From positions 32,291,889 to 32,355,888 of the forward strand of contig CM017561.1 in the NCBI GenBank assembly GCA_007844125.1: DNA of 64,000 bases, read 5' to 3'. Position numbers and translations under genes: made by a program. Origin of the DNA: Sinonovacula constricta (lineage: Eukaryota; Mollusca; Bivalvia; Cardiida; Solecurtidae). Positions 1 to 12,865 of this stretch are shown here, piece by piece; the first letter of the stretch is position 1, and each line of letters opens with the position of its first letter. Under the pieces are notes generated by a model. The model was not told the origin of the DNA, did no database searches, and saw only the letters and a program-made list of their open reading frames with translations.

Positions 1-2545
1 ACCTTGTTTTGAATATCAAGTTGAGCTTCTATGTGCTGAAGTTGTTAAAAAGAATTATTATCTTCATTTTAATGAAGACTTGACTGCCTTTTAATATGGC
101 AAAACCTATTTTCTTATTTAAGTGATTGTTTTAAAATGATAATGTTAGTCTTGCTATTAAAACTACATTAGAAGATGACTTACATTTTCTTTAACCACCA
201 TTGTAGCAAAGCTGGCAGAGCATCAGGGACCCTGTATTCACACTCCAGGCTCATATCAGGCATTAAAAATAGTAGTGGTGTAGCTCCTGATAAACCTGTT
301 TAAAACAGATAATTGAGTCTTTTTGAGTTGTTCCCCTTTGTCTAAATATTTTCATATAATTATAGTCTTCATCCCTGATAAACTGTCAATAATGTTGTTG
401 TTTTTTAAATGCCATAGGCAATATATTTATAGTTAATTGAAGAACTGTTGCTTTGTGGGAAATATACCTATTCATAAAATTGTATAATACTTTTTAATTA
501 ATTTAATCCTTACTCTATCTTGCAGAAAGCAGACTTGTTAAACATTTTAAAAAAATAAGTCATGTTTAATACTTATTTGTATACATGTGTTATTAAGATG
601 CTACCTTTGTTATAATTCACTAGTGCCTTTTTTTCTACAATTTGATGATAGAATATGTTACAACATTTAATTTTAAACATAGCATTTTGTGATGATACAA
701 TAGTTTAATTATGACAACAACTTAATCCTGCTATGTGCACGTTAAAACTTAGATTTCAGTTTTGTGAGTGTAGAACTATTTTACCATAGGTGGCTAGATG
801 ATTTAATACTTGGCAGTTTTATTCCTTTCTTGTAACAAAACAGAACAATAATGGCCCCCACATGCTTGGTTGCTGCAAGTTTTGTCTGCGTCACCCTTTG
901 TTGGATATCTGTACAAAGCTTATTCTGACACCTTTATATGTGGCAAAAACCATAATGGAAATATATGAACAGGATAGATACACGGGTTAAATGTCTACTG
1001 TTCAGCAATATGAAGCCTTGGCCATTTGGAGTAATTGATAAAAATGAAAAATATTGTCAAAGCTCACCGTCTCCAGTATTACGTTTCACCAAATAGTTGT
1101 TTATAGCATTTTTGCCTGAGATTTATTCTGACCCAGTGCATTGACATTACGAGTAATGTAAGATGTTCGGTGTAGGTTTTCATCTATTATTTGTGATACA
1201 TTTATTTTGTTGTACAACACAAATTAAAAAGTTGTTAAGGCATGAAGGCTTTTCAGATTTTGTAAAAGATAAACATATTTAGTCATCTTAGTTTTGGAAG
1301 CTAAGGTTAAATTGTTGTCTATGACATTTTCAGCATTCCATAGAAAAGTTTTGATTTATGTAGAACCACAGGGTGCTTTAAAATGTTTTATATTATAATG
1401 GATTTATTTTGTTAGAAACCTTAATAAATGTATTGTATTTATAAAGTATTTTAGGCTTAACTAAGTAATACATTTTGAATTAAGTAAAATTAGAATATTA
1501 GAATAATAATTACAAAAGGTTAAAATTCTTTGTCCATTAATTCTTGTTTGTTAAAACTCGTATTTCATCAAATAATACCATTGAAAACCTTTCATGTGGA
1601 AAAGTTTGCTTGGATCTGCTTCCTTCAAGTAACAGCTTTTCTGCTATTCTCTGCTAAAGCCAAATATAGGCTACAACATCCTAGCTGTTGAAAGAATCGA
1701 TCCTAAAATGCTAATTAATGTTTATTTTTGATGAAACCAGTACCAAAATAATCATAAAATAACAAAAACAAACCAGTATATTAATAAGCTTCTGATCTCC
1801 TTTATTCAACAATGTCTACAAGCAGTGTTATAAATCTATGTAAAATGTTTAAAGTTTTGGTCTCTTCTGTCTGGCTTATGTCTGTCAAGTGTTGTGATGG
1901 TGTGGTGATTAGTGTTGAAAGCTAGTGCTCCGTTGATGTGCAGTTATTTAATATTTTGGCTCCATTCCAATAGGACATCGCCTAATCGTTCAAGGATCAT
2001 CCATTCAAACTGCAAACAATCTTTAATCCTAAAACCAGATACACGTCACTCAATTGTCGTTAGGTACATAGATCTATAAATAGGTGCCACACCCTGCTCG
2101 CTGTCTGTGTCACTAGCTTCCTATTACGGTACACATGACCTGCTTTATTCATCTGGGAGGCTCATCTAGACTTAGGGGAAAGATTTCATGTGCTAAAACT
2201 TCCTTTACTACATGAAACCTTTTAGACCTGGTGCTTATTTGGACTGTCTTGATGAAACAAGTTTAGTGAATGCCAGTACAAAAGATAAGTAATTATGGGA
2301 AAGTAATTATGGGATATATTGTATCTAATCAAATCACCTTTATACACTTCTATTCCACAGCAGTCTTCACTGTCATACAAACCCTAACACTAGAGCTGGG
2401 CCTCTTATCTTCTCATCTTTGCACAGGTTATCCCTTAGCTTGCTACATTTTGTTAAAAACACATGCTAAATTGTCTAGGTTTTTTGCTTAAATATTATAT
2501 GTGTTGCATGTCAGGGTTGATATACATATAAACATAGAATGAGCA
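1..2545. other. AT-rich non-coding stretch, no gene seen
   Basis: Homopolymer-rich, CpG-poor sequence. The short open frames here (such as 2270-2491) have no splice signals or protein-like composition. A pyrimidine-rich AG near 526 looks like a splice acceptor but no donor follows. It is probably intronic or intergenic. Confidence 0.6.
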
Positions 2546-2655
2546 GCAAATAGTGCAGATCCAATCAAAGAGCACCCAGCAGGGAGCTGGCTGATCAGGA
2601 TCTTCACTATTTGCTTAAGCCATATAAATACATGAATAGCAGGCTAAGACTTAAG
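2546..2655 (+). repeat. Dispersed hairpin element, best copy
   Basis: The left arm GCAAATAGTGCAGATCC (2546-2562) and right arm GGATCTTCACTATTTGC (2598-2614) are inverted repeats matching at 16 of 17 positions, around a loop that includes GAGCTGGCTGATCA. About 20 bp downstream is an asymmetric module, TAGCAGGCTAAG, that recurs beside other copies. No coding capacity and no clear target-site duplication was found. The family resembles the short palindromic repeats widespread in bivalve genomes, but its transposition mechanism cannot be told from this copy. Confidence 0.8.
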
Positions 2656-2811
2656 GTCAAGTTCGATCTTGTAGACAATTTCTTCCCATCTATATTGTGG
2701 GTGTGACAGTAACACTTGGGGAATAACCGTATGTTTTTGTGGTTATCACTGATCACAGGTTCAGTTGTCTAGTCTCATGTCCTAAAATCAAACTTTATGA
2801 GGTGTATCTGT

Positions 2812-2829
2812 TATATATATATATATATA
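2812..2829. repeat. (TA)n microsatellite
   Basis: An uninterrupted TA dinucleotide tract of nine repeats. It lies inside a short open frame (2797-3075) whose TA-derived tyrosine/isoleucine run shows that the frame is incidental. Confidence 0.9.
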
Positions 2830-5800
2830 GTGATTCATCCCATACTTCCTTCAGCTCATAATCTTGCCACCCCAGCACATTTGGGGTACCTGGAAGAAAA
2901 ATGTGTCAATAGGGTTTACCTTGGTACTCACTGGTGCAAGCTTTTATCATGTAACAAGACAAAATTGCAGCAAGCCCTTAAGTTGAGTTGTTTTTATTCT
3001 TCCCTTTTCAAAAGAAGAATAAGTGTTTTTGCTATACATTGCCAAATAATCTGGTATAGATTCATTTTAGCTTAATCAGCAAATTTTGTACAGGTTTCTT
3101 CTTATGGTAGCTGTTGCTTGTTCTATGGGTTTATTATAAATATTTTTCCTTTTGTATTTTTGAAGTTTTTCTTTTTTCATATTCTCTTGTCTGAGTATAA
3201 CAGGAAACTTTTGCAATTTTTTATTAGAATTCATAGCCAATGATATAGTTTAAGAAAATCTTTGTATTTTCAGGTATCAGCTGGCATTCTGTAATAAAAA
3301 GACCAAAGCCATGTCTTAATCCATAAGGCCATTGGTTCAGATGGGGTGAGATCATGTGACCAATACCACATATCCATGGCTTGGTATCACATGACCATCA
3401 TGTGACCTACTACCGGTACACCACTGCTCTAGGTATGTAACCATCTATAATGAATGACATGACAAGGGGGATACCTAACATATTCAGCCCGAGTGAATCA
3501 TATCTTACCAGGAAGATGGGGGGCAGCTTTATTGCCAAATATCTTATCCATCTGAATCTGCATAAACAATAAATTTATTATATAATCCCATTAATTGAAA
3601 TTCAGATGAATTGTATGGCTTTAATCACACGTTGCAACTCACTGGTTTAATTTAAGAGAACTGTTTAATGCTTTTTAAGACATTAATTATTGTTATTATG
3701 TTTATGTTTGTGTTAATTATAACTCATGTGTTCATTTAAAAAGAAAACATTAAAATAATGTTTCAAAAGTTGGTGTTTGCTTGACATATGTGCTTTTGCT
3801 TCAAGCCAAAAAAATATGCTTGTAGGCTCATATTTCCCTGCTCAGACCTTTAAGGATGGTATAGTTCTAGATCAGCCAGCTCCATATTTTAACTCTTTTA
3901 TCACAATCAACATATTAGCTGTAGAATGTCTGGCAATACTTCATAGTTACTATTGCCTAAAGTTGTTGGCATATAAATTCTAATGAGTATGGGTTGGTAA
4001 CAAACATAGCAAGGTAATGATTTATCATATAGTTGAGGTTACTTGCTGTCACTTTACCAGTCAAGTAACACTAACTGCAACTTCTGTGTACCAGTCCACT
4101 GACCCCTGCATTTATGGGTTGATGGCTTGAATCCCAAATCAATCATTACTGATTGATTGATGAAGGATTCCACACATATTTTTGTTGATGATTAAAGTCA
4201 CTTGATGACACAGCTGCAACTTTTTACATATAAAGACAAGCTCAGTTACATTAGGGTTATATGTATCCCAGAACTAGATGCTGCAGTCTGGAATACAACC
4301 CATTTGATACAACAGGTAGGAAAAGCAGATTTTCATTAAATAACCTATTATTGTTGTTTATTTATTATTTACAATACACTATCTTTGTTAATAACTCACT
4401 CCTGTTTATTTGTTGCCAACATCTTCATTTAAAGGAACCAAAATGTATCTATAGAGACTGAGCAACATGTATTTGAAATCTTGATCAGATTAGTCCATTC
4501 TGTGAGCTTTTGATAAGGAAGTATAACTTGCTGAGGCAATATATCCCATATTTCTTGACCAAACCCTTTGTTGCAGGTGCCCATTGAAATCGTCTCATTA
4601 AGGCAATTTGAATCCATACTTAATCTCTGGTTAAGATTATATAAAATTGTATGATCAAAATTGCTTCTCTAAATCTAAATATGGTAACCAACCATATGCC
4701 TATATCAAATACAATTGAAAACCTTACAATCATGATGGAGAAATTTGGGCAAAATTTCTGAAACAACTCTTGCTTTTGTCCAAAGGAAGATGATTTTGAA
4801 CTTTACCTAAATTGTCAGACAGTACAAATCGTGAAATGTTTACTCTACATTTTAATTCTTTCCAAATCTTTAAATAAGTAAATGGAGATGCCTGCTAAAA
4901 AAAGATATGGACATCAGAGCTTATACCTGGATTATGATATAACATGATCCAGAAATAAGTGGTCACATGGATTTCTTAGTTTGAAAATGGCTAACAGTGC
5001 AGCTTGGCTTAGATAGGAAATAATATTTATAATGACGATTGTATTGTTATGCTCTAATTTTCACATTAGATGTAGGACATCAATAAACAGCATTTTGTAG
5101 GATGTTTTCAGGAAACAATAACATACACAATTGTTCAGTAGACAAACATCTGGTTCAAACTGTCAGATAGCACCTTTAAGGTATCATCACCTTCTCAACT
5201 ACTCATACAATCATCAACTAGGGGTTTGTGCTTGTATCTGTCAGGAGGGATCCAATCAACATTTCTGTTAACAGCTCTCTTGTGCCTCCGTAACATTTAC
5301 AACCTGTCAAGCTCCAGTTTTTGAAATGCATTATGCAGGTAGATTTAATTGATTCAACGAGTTCAGGTGAATAATCAACACCTTGTATGACAGTTATATG
5401 CGACAAAAAACTGGGCCAGCTTTGGCCAAATCATCCACATGTTATTCTCCATGCTGAACAGTTGTGTTGTTTGCATTGTTTTTCCATCAATTCATGTCAA
5501 GATTTTTTACCCAAGTCCTCATCTTTTCAACGATCTATTCACCTTTCTAGACGAACAATTCAAAATTAATCATTGTGTGAAATTTTCATTGCTTTATTCT
5601 TGATTTCATTGCATAATCTGACTGGAATGAGGCTCGATAATGCCCCCACGTGTATATGGGAATCTAGGAAAATTGAATCAAATTCAGCAAAAAAAGTGAA
5701 AAAATGACTAAGGTGATAAAATTGTTTGTTTTTTTTCTGTATTTAAATGGCTCTATCAGAAATAAATAAAGAGAAGAAAGTAGGTTATTCATAATGAATC

Positions 5801-5923
5801 ATCCTCAAGTCTTTATCATTATCAGATCTAATGATGTTGATAGAAGTGAAACAAATGGGATATCAACAACAGTTAATGAAACTTTACTCTTAGCCTGGTA
5901 ATCTCTTACTGAAAAAACCAAAG
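2830..5923. other. Non-coding stretch with short chance ORFs
   Basis: Apart from the palindromic E-box cluster at 3352-3405, no exon, SINE or array is visible. Open frames of 60-92 codons occur on both strands, but their composition matches AT-rich noise. An acceptor-like TTTGTATTTTCAG ends near 3273 without a credible donor. Confidence 0.55.
3352..3405. promoter_or_regulatory. Cluster of three palindromic E-box octamers (M-box type)
   Basis: The octamer TCATGTGA occurs at 3352-3359 and 3398-3405, and its complement TCACATGA at 3387-3394, giving three sites within 54 bp. This octamer is the preferred site of the MITF/TFE bHLH-zip family. The first two sites also lie in an imperfect inverted repeat (ACCAATACCA facing TTGGTATCAC), so this could instead be a decayed hairpin repeat. 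Regulatory function is inferred only. Confidence 0.35.
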
Positions 5924-8900
5924 GCAAATAGTGTAGATCCAGATCCGTCAGCTACCTGCTGGGATCTGTCTGGTCAGAATCAGCTTCCTGCTGGGGTCTG
6001 TCTGGTCGGAATCAGCTACCTGCTGGGGTCTGTCTGGTTGGAATCAGCTACCTGGGATCTGTCTGGTCAGTATCAGCTACCTGCTGGGGTCTGTCTGGTC
6101 AGTATCAGCTACCTGCTGGGGTCTGTCTGGTCAGTATCAGCTACCTGCTGGGGTCTGTCAGGTTGGAATCAGCTACCTGCTGGGGTCTGTCTGGTTGGAA
6201 TCAGCTACCTGCTGGGGTCTGTCTGGTTGGAATCAGCTACCTACTGGGATCTGTCTGGTTGGAATCAGCTACCTACTGGGATCTGTCTGGTCAGAATCAG
6301 CTACCTGCTGGGATCTGTCTGGTCGGAATCAGCTACCTGCTGGGGTCTGTCTGGTTGGAATCAGCTACCTACTGGGATCTGTCTGGTCAGTATCAGCTAC
6401 CTGCTGGGGTCTGTCTGGTTGGAATCAGCTACCTGCTGGGGTCTGTCTGGTTGGAATCAGCTACCTGCTGGGGTCTGTCTGGTTGGAATCAGCTACCTGC
6501 TGGGGTCTGTCTGGTTGGAATCAGCTACCTGCTGGGATCTGTCTGGTCGGAATCAGCTACCTGCTGGGGTCTGTCTGGTTGGAATCAGCTACCTACTGGG
6601 ATCTGTCTGGTTGGAATCAGCTACCTACTGGGATCTGTCTGGTCAGTATCAGCTACCTGGGATCTGTCTGGTCAGTATCAGCTACCTACCTGGGATCTGT
6701 CTGGTCAGAATCAGCTATCTGGGATCTGTCTGGTCAGTATCAGCTACCTACTGGGATCTGTCTGGTCAGTATTAGCTACCTGCTGGGGTCTGTCTGGTCA
6801 GTATTAGCTATCTGGGATCTGTCTGGTCAGTATCAGCTACCTGCTGGGGTCTGTCTGGTTGGAATCAGCTACCTACTGGGATCTGTCTGGTTGGAATCAG
6901 CTACCTACTGGGATCTGTCTGGTCAGTATCAGCTACCTGGGATCTGTCTGGTCAGTATCAGCTACCTACCTGGGATCTGTCTGGTCAGAATCAGCTATCT
7001 GGGATCTGTCTGGTCAGTATCAGCTACCTACTGGGATCTGTCTGGTCAGTATTAGCTACCTGCTGGGGTCTGTCTGGTCAGTATCAGCTACCTGCTGGGA
7101 TCTGTCTGGTCAGTATCAGCTACCTGGGATCTGTCTGGTCAGTATCAGCTACCTACCTGGGATCTGTCTGGTCAGAATCAGCTATCTGGGATCTGTCTGG
7201 TCAGTATCAGCTACCTACTGGGATCTGTCTGGTCAGTATCAGCTACCTGCTGGGGTCTGTCTGGTCAGTATTAGCTACCTGCTGGGGTCTGTCTGGTTAG
7301 TATCAGCTACCTGCTGGGGTCTGTCTGGTCAGTATTAGCTACCTGCTGGGGTCTGTCTGGTCAGTATCAGCTACCTGCTGGGGTCTGTCTGGTTAGTATC
7401 AGCTACCTGCTGGGGTCTGTCTGGTCAGTATCAGCTACCTGCTGGGGTCTGTCTGGTCAGTATCAGCTACCTGGGATCTGTCTGGTCAGTATCAGCTACC
7501 TACCTGGGATCTGTCTGGTCAGAATCAGCTATCTGGGATCTGTCTGGTCAGTATCAGCTACCTACTGGGATCTGTCTGGTCAGTATTAGCTACCTGCTGG
7601 GGTCTGTCTGGTCAGTATTAGCTATCTGGGATCTGTCTGGTCAGTATCAGCTACCTGCTGGGGTCTGTCTGGTTGGAATCAGCTACCTACTGGGATCTGT
7701 CTGGTTGGAATCAGCTACCTACTGGGATCTGTCTGGTCAGTATCAGCTACCTGGGATCTGTCTGGTCAGTATCAGCTACCTACCTGGGATCTGTCTGGTC
7801 AGAATCAGCTATCTGGGATCTGTCTGGTCAGTATCAGCTACCTACTGGGATCTGTCTGGTCAGTATTAGCTACCTGCTGGGGTCTGTCTGGTCAGTATCA
7901 GCTACCTGCTGGGATCTGTCTGGTCAGTATCAGCTACCTGGGATCTGTCTGGTCAGTATCAGCTACCTACCTGGGATCTGTCTGGTCAGAATCAGCTATC
8001 TGGGATCTGTCTGGTCAGTATCAGCTACCTACTGGGATCTGTCTGGTCAGTATCAGCTACCTGCTGGGGTCTGTCTGGTCAGTATTAGCTACCTGCTGGG
8101 GTCTGTCTGGTTAGTATCAGCTACCTGCTGGGGTCTGTCTGGTCAGTATCAGCTACCTGCTGGGGTCTGTCTGGTCAGTATTAGCTACCTGCTGGGCTCT
8201 GTCTGGTCACTATCAGCTACCTGCTGGGGTCTGTCTGGTCAGTATCAGCTAAATGCTGGGGTCTGTCTGGTCAGTATTAGCTACCTGCTGGGGTCTGTCT
8301 GGTTAGTATCAGCTACCTGCTGGGGTCTGTCTGGTCAGTATTAGCTACCTACTGGGATCTGTCTGGTTGGAATCAGCTACCTACTGGGATCTGTCTGGTC
8401 AGTATCAGCTACCTGGGATCTGTCTGGTCAGTATCAGCTACCTACCTGGGATCTGTCTGGTCAGTATCAGCTACCTGCTGGGATCTGTCTGGTCAGTATC
8501 AGCTACCTACTGGGATCTGTCTGGTCAGTATCAGCTACCTGCTGGGGTCTGTCTGGTCAGTATCAGCTAACTGGGGTCTTTCTGGTCAGTATCAGCTACC
8601 TGGGATCTGTCTGGTCAGTATCAGCTACCTGCTGGGATCTGTCTGGTCAGTATCCGCTACCTGCTGGGGTCTGTCTGGTCAGTATCAGCTAACTGGGGTC
8701 TTTCTGGTCAGTATCAGCTACCTGGGATCTGTCTGGTCAGTATCAGCTACCTGCCGGGCTCTGGTCAGTATCAGCTACCTGCCGGGCTCTGCCTGGTCAG
8801 TATCAGCTACCTGCCTGGGTCTGTCTGGTCAGTATCAGCTACATGCTGGGATCTGTCTGGTCAGTATCAGCTACCTCCTGGGCTCTGTCTGGTCAGTATC

Positions 8901-9031
8901 AGATACCTGCTGGGTTCTGTCTGGTCAGTATCAACTACCTGGGATCTGTCTTGTCAGTATCAGCTACCTGGGATCTGTCTGGTCAGTATCAGCTACCTGC
9001 TGGGATCTGTCTGATTAGAATCTTCAGCAAT
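5924..9031. repeat. 3.1-kb minisatellite of about 32-bp units inside a hairpin element
   Basis: Nearly one hundred tandem units run from 5949 to about 9020. The main unit is 32 bp, beginning CAGCTACCTGCTGGGG and ending TCTGGTCAGTAT. Variants are 29 bp (lacking CTG), 33 bp (doubled ACCT) and units with TTGGAAT in place of CAGTAT. The array is bounded on the left by the intact hairpin arm GCAAATAGTGTAGATCC (5924-5940) and on the right by a decayed arm, CTGATTAGAATCTTCAGCAA (9011-9030). Because 32 is not a multiple of 3, all + frames show the same repetitive peptide with Trp-Asp-Leu-Ser-Gly motifs; these frames of up to 286 codons are not genes. Larger blocks are duplicated within the array. Units near the right end (8560-9000) are more diverged. 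Confidence 0.97.
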
Positions 9032-9177
9032 ATATAAGTACTATCACTACTGTTGCATGTATTTGTTAGTGAAAAAAACAGTTTTGATGGCAATTTAACA
9101 AACGTAGCATGACAATGTTAAATGGTCAATCCACTTCCATTGTAGCAACTACCGGTAGGTTATGATAAGTCACTATT

Positions 9178-9567
9178 TCTAGCAGGACAAATAAATGACA
9201 TCACTGGTTCTTGCCAGACAAATAAATGACATCACTGATTCAAGCAGGACATACAGATTACATCTCAGATTCTAGCAGAACAAATAAATTACATCACTGG
9301 TTCTAGCAGAACAAATAAATGACATCACTTGTTCTTCCCAGACAAATAAATGACATCACTTTTTCTTGCAAGACAAATAATGACATCACTGGTTTTAGTG
9401 AAAAATCGTGACATTATTGGTTTTAGTGACAAATAATAACATCACATATTCTAGAAAGGCAGGTCCTAGTAGGACAAATAAAGACATCCCAGGTCCTAAT
9501 AGGACAAATATGGTATTACTTTTTCCAGCAGGACAAATAAATGACATTAATCATTCAAGCAGGACAA
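9178..9567 (+). repeat. Degenerate 31-bp tandem array
   Basis: About a dozen copies of a unit near 31 bp with core GACAAATAAATGACATCACT followed by a variable GGTTCTAGCA. Copies differ by substitutions and small indels, and the last ones (9440-9567) are strongly eroded. It lies about 150 bp to the right of the large minisatellite but has an unrelated unit. Confidence 0.9.
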
Positions 9568-12504
9568 TGCCCTTACAATTAAATGTCTAATTAAAAATCT
9601 AACAACCAGATCAGGTGCATTAATTCATGCCATTTTTCGATATCTTGCCAAAACCATTAAATATAATATATGTCATCATCTATCCTACTAGATTGCACTT
9701 TCCAGGACATAAATGCACTAGAAGAACAAAGGTAGTGGGTCAGCAAGCATTAAGATATATCATATGTACAAGTGCTTTGAAGAAAAGACAGAACAAAAAC
9801 GTAATGAGCGAAGTACATGGCTAATAAAGCTGTCAGTTTTTTTGCACTTGAACAGCAGAAAGTGTCAGACTGTACTGCTTTTTGACAAGAAATTCTGCAT
9901 CAGAAATTTGACAGCAGTAAAATAATGTACCATGTCAGCAAAGTATGGTCAAGTCCAAAGTGAACATATGACTACCTCTGTTACAGTTCCTGCATTAACA
10001 TGTCTGGAATGTACACTAGGACATTATGTGTGTAATTCATGTTGCATCTCCAACAAGGTCAGGAGATACAATTCTGAATGGAGAATCACACATATTTAAA
10101 TTTTTTCATAAGCTAAGTCTTACCAAGTTATGACAAGATAAACAGTTTATTATGAGCAAGTAACCATAAAAAGCCTTTCCGTTAGATTCACTTGAGAGAT
10201 GAAAAAATTATTAGCATATTTGGGAAGATATTTCTTCATTAGATGTAATTATATGTGACAGGTGTGATTTATGTGAGTTTGCCACTCATAAAATAGTGAT
10301 ATAACATCAAGTTTTTAGACCACTTCATTTAGAAGATGGGAAAATAAGGTCACAATGATCTAGATCCTTTTGTATGTGTAGCTCAGTTTCACTTTAAGGA
10401 AAGATGGTCATTGTTGCCAGTTAAAGTAGGGGGATATCTCATTATGTCACATTTAATCCAAGTATTGCTTGCATTCATTAGATGTGCCTAAATATGAAAA
10501 TTTAAATGAATATCTACTTTGTAGTGAAGATAAAAAATTATAGGCTATTTATAAATATAATCAGACTTACTTCCCTTATCTGAAGGGCCTGTTAAGGAAA
10601 CCATGGTGATCCAAAAGTCATGATAGAGTTTTCTCCCTTTTATTAAAAATATTATATTTTATCCAATTAATGTTTTGCCAAATATTACAATAAAAGTCAT
10701 ATAGAAGAAATTTGTTTTGTAAGTGTTGCATTTATGTTTTATTATAAATAACCCTTGGCTGTCTTTCATTATCTATTGATTTAATGATAAAATCATCTGA
10801 CTTTTGATTGGACAGTCACGGATGCAAATCAAAAAGCAACCATGAGATTATTTTTGAGGCAAGACAATGTACTGCACATTGTCGTATGTTATTACCTGAG
10901 TATTTATTTTAGCCAGGGAGTTAGGCAGAATCAATATAATTTTAAAACTTAATTCCTAATCAAATCTGAACTAGGAGTTTTAAAAAGACAGACAACAGTG
11001 ATTGCTGTGCCTTTATAACCTCATTTTTTGTTTGTTTCATCAATCTTGCTGAAATGATACCTTAAACTTGCTGAAGGGGCCTGGTTAATATGTCTAGTAC
11101 TAACCCGGATATTGGGACATCAGCTATTCCTCCTGCCTAAATGATTGCTGAGCAGTTTTAAAACTGCTGAACAGTTGTGGTAGTTGATGTTGTTATTTAT
11201 CACTGTTTAATTGGGCTTTTCTAAAGAAGTGAATTTTGTATCTTTTCCACTTAGTGTATATGCACTAGATTGAGCTGTAATACTGCTATATAAGATGATT
11301 GGGGATCATTAATTATTTATATTTATAGTAAAATTCAATTTGGACCTCAATTTATAGTTAATTAAAACATTAAATATTAAACACATACTGAACAAATAAT
11401 ATTGAAAGCTTATTAAACCATCAATTTCATGCATAATTAACACAAATAGCATCCAGTTGAGAACTTTATTTTATACAAAACATTAAGTATTTAATACAAA
11501 ACATTAATTAAGTATGTATCAATTCATAAAGCAATGTTTTTAATTTGATTGACACTTCTGTATTAGGTTGACATTGCTGTTCCTTCAGTTGTTGAGTTTA
11601 AATTAAGAGAAGTTGAATCATCTGATCTTGTCACAGCTTGCAGGGGTATTATACAGCATTGAACATTTGTTTATGTCCCAATAAGCAAATCTGAAATTGA
11701 TCACCTTATTTTGGTCGGTTTCTTTTTCTGGGATCATGTGAGCAGGGTTTCTTGGTTGTGTTTTTTGTTTTTGTCACATGTACCTGCGATATCTAGCTGA
11801 ATGGTGTGCCAATCTTTGCAGATTGCATCTGTATATCACAGCTAGTGTAAACATCACAGCCAGAGGAGTGGGGAATGTTTTATGGACTCATTCTGATAAA
11901 ACGGGCAACCAATCAACCAATTTCTGATCAAGTTCTTTTAATTGATCGACAAATACAACAAATTGCATGAATTAAGTCATAAACATTTCTAGTCTATTGG
12001 AATTTCCAGTATTTGAATTGCAAAATTAAGATGTATTCAAAATCTGAAATTGAGTTTCAGTGACCTTTCTTGTATAAATAAATGTTATTGGATGTTAGAT
12101 AACTATATTCTATGGGCAATATCTGTATCTACACTCAACTTAGGTTTGTGTGTGCCTGTCTGTGCAAGTGGGCTAATATATTTTTCAGAAAGTACATACA
12201 TATTTGATTATACTATTTTTTCTCAGATTTATTGAGAAAAAACGACCAAATATTTTTTAATACATGATGGCCAATTTGTATATCTTATAATTAATATATA
12301 TAGCTGAAGAATAATTACAAAGGTGGTAGAGTGGAAATAATTATAAGTTAAACACAAGCTGTTTTTAAAAGAAGTTGCTTTGTTGTATATTAAATCAGAA
12401 TTTTTTTAATGTTATTTAACCTTGAACATAGGAATGGCTGTCTGAAATGAAAGCGAAAAAAGTAAATCTGTATTTCCTTGAAAAAGCTTCCTTATGATTT
12501 CATT
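9568..12504. other. AT-rich non-coding stretch
   Basis: CpG-poor, with many poly-A/T runs and no donor-acceptor pair framing an open segment. A polypyrimidine tract and AG near 11252 has no donor after it. It is most simply intron or intergenic DNA. Confidence 0.55.
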
Positions 12505-12865
12505 TGACAGAAAAACGCACTCTCTACCATCGGCTCATACATTCACCTCTGTTATTGGCTCACTTAATGGCGGGACTACTTTCGATCCACGTGGCTGCCT
12601 CGTGGATCACGTCCATGTTTATTTACAAATGCGCATTAATATCCCTATGTTCTTCTTCCAAAAATAATACGCTTGAATTAATTAAATATCTTTAATTATT
12701 TACTTCAATATATGTCATTTTTAGTAGATGTTTATTCATTTTATGTAGAAGTATTATTTTAATTTGAAAATATCCTTAAAATAACACTTTAAAATTTGCG
12801 TCAAAAATCTTGACGCGAGCCCATTGCAGAGGTGTATGTGAGAGGAACGAACGACAACTCTGCAT
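12505..12865. promoter_or_regulatory. Isolated CpG-rich patch with E-box palindrome
   Basis: About 15 CpG dinucleotides fall within about 350 bp, against a few per kilobase on either side. The patch contains ATTGGCTC (inverted CCAAT box, 12554), the E-box CCACGTGG (12587-12594), and inverted arms ATCCACG / CGTGGAT (12585-12591 and 12601-12607). An incidental 63-codon frame (12504-12695) overlaps it. It may be an unmethylated regulatory element or first exon, or a recent insertion not yet CpG-decayed; the sequence does not decide. Confidence 0.35.

Noticed and set aside
5949..9020. CRISPR-like array
   Set aside because: Units are contiguous with no unique spacers and the genome is eukaryotic; the same applies to the arrays at 20.3, 52.5 and 63.2 kb.
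6038..9037. Six or more long + strand ORFs (up to 286 codons) with Trp-Asp-Leu-Ser-Gly repeats
   Set aside because: They are the three-frame translation of a 32-bp tandem repeat; starts are non-ATG, frames end wherever a CAGTAT to CAGTATTAG variant occurs, and no splice or promoter signal is present.
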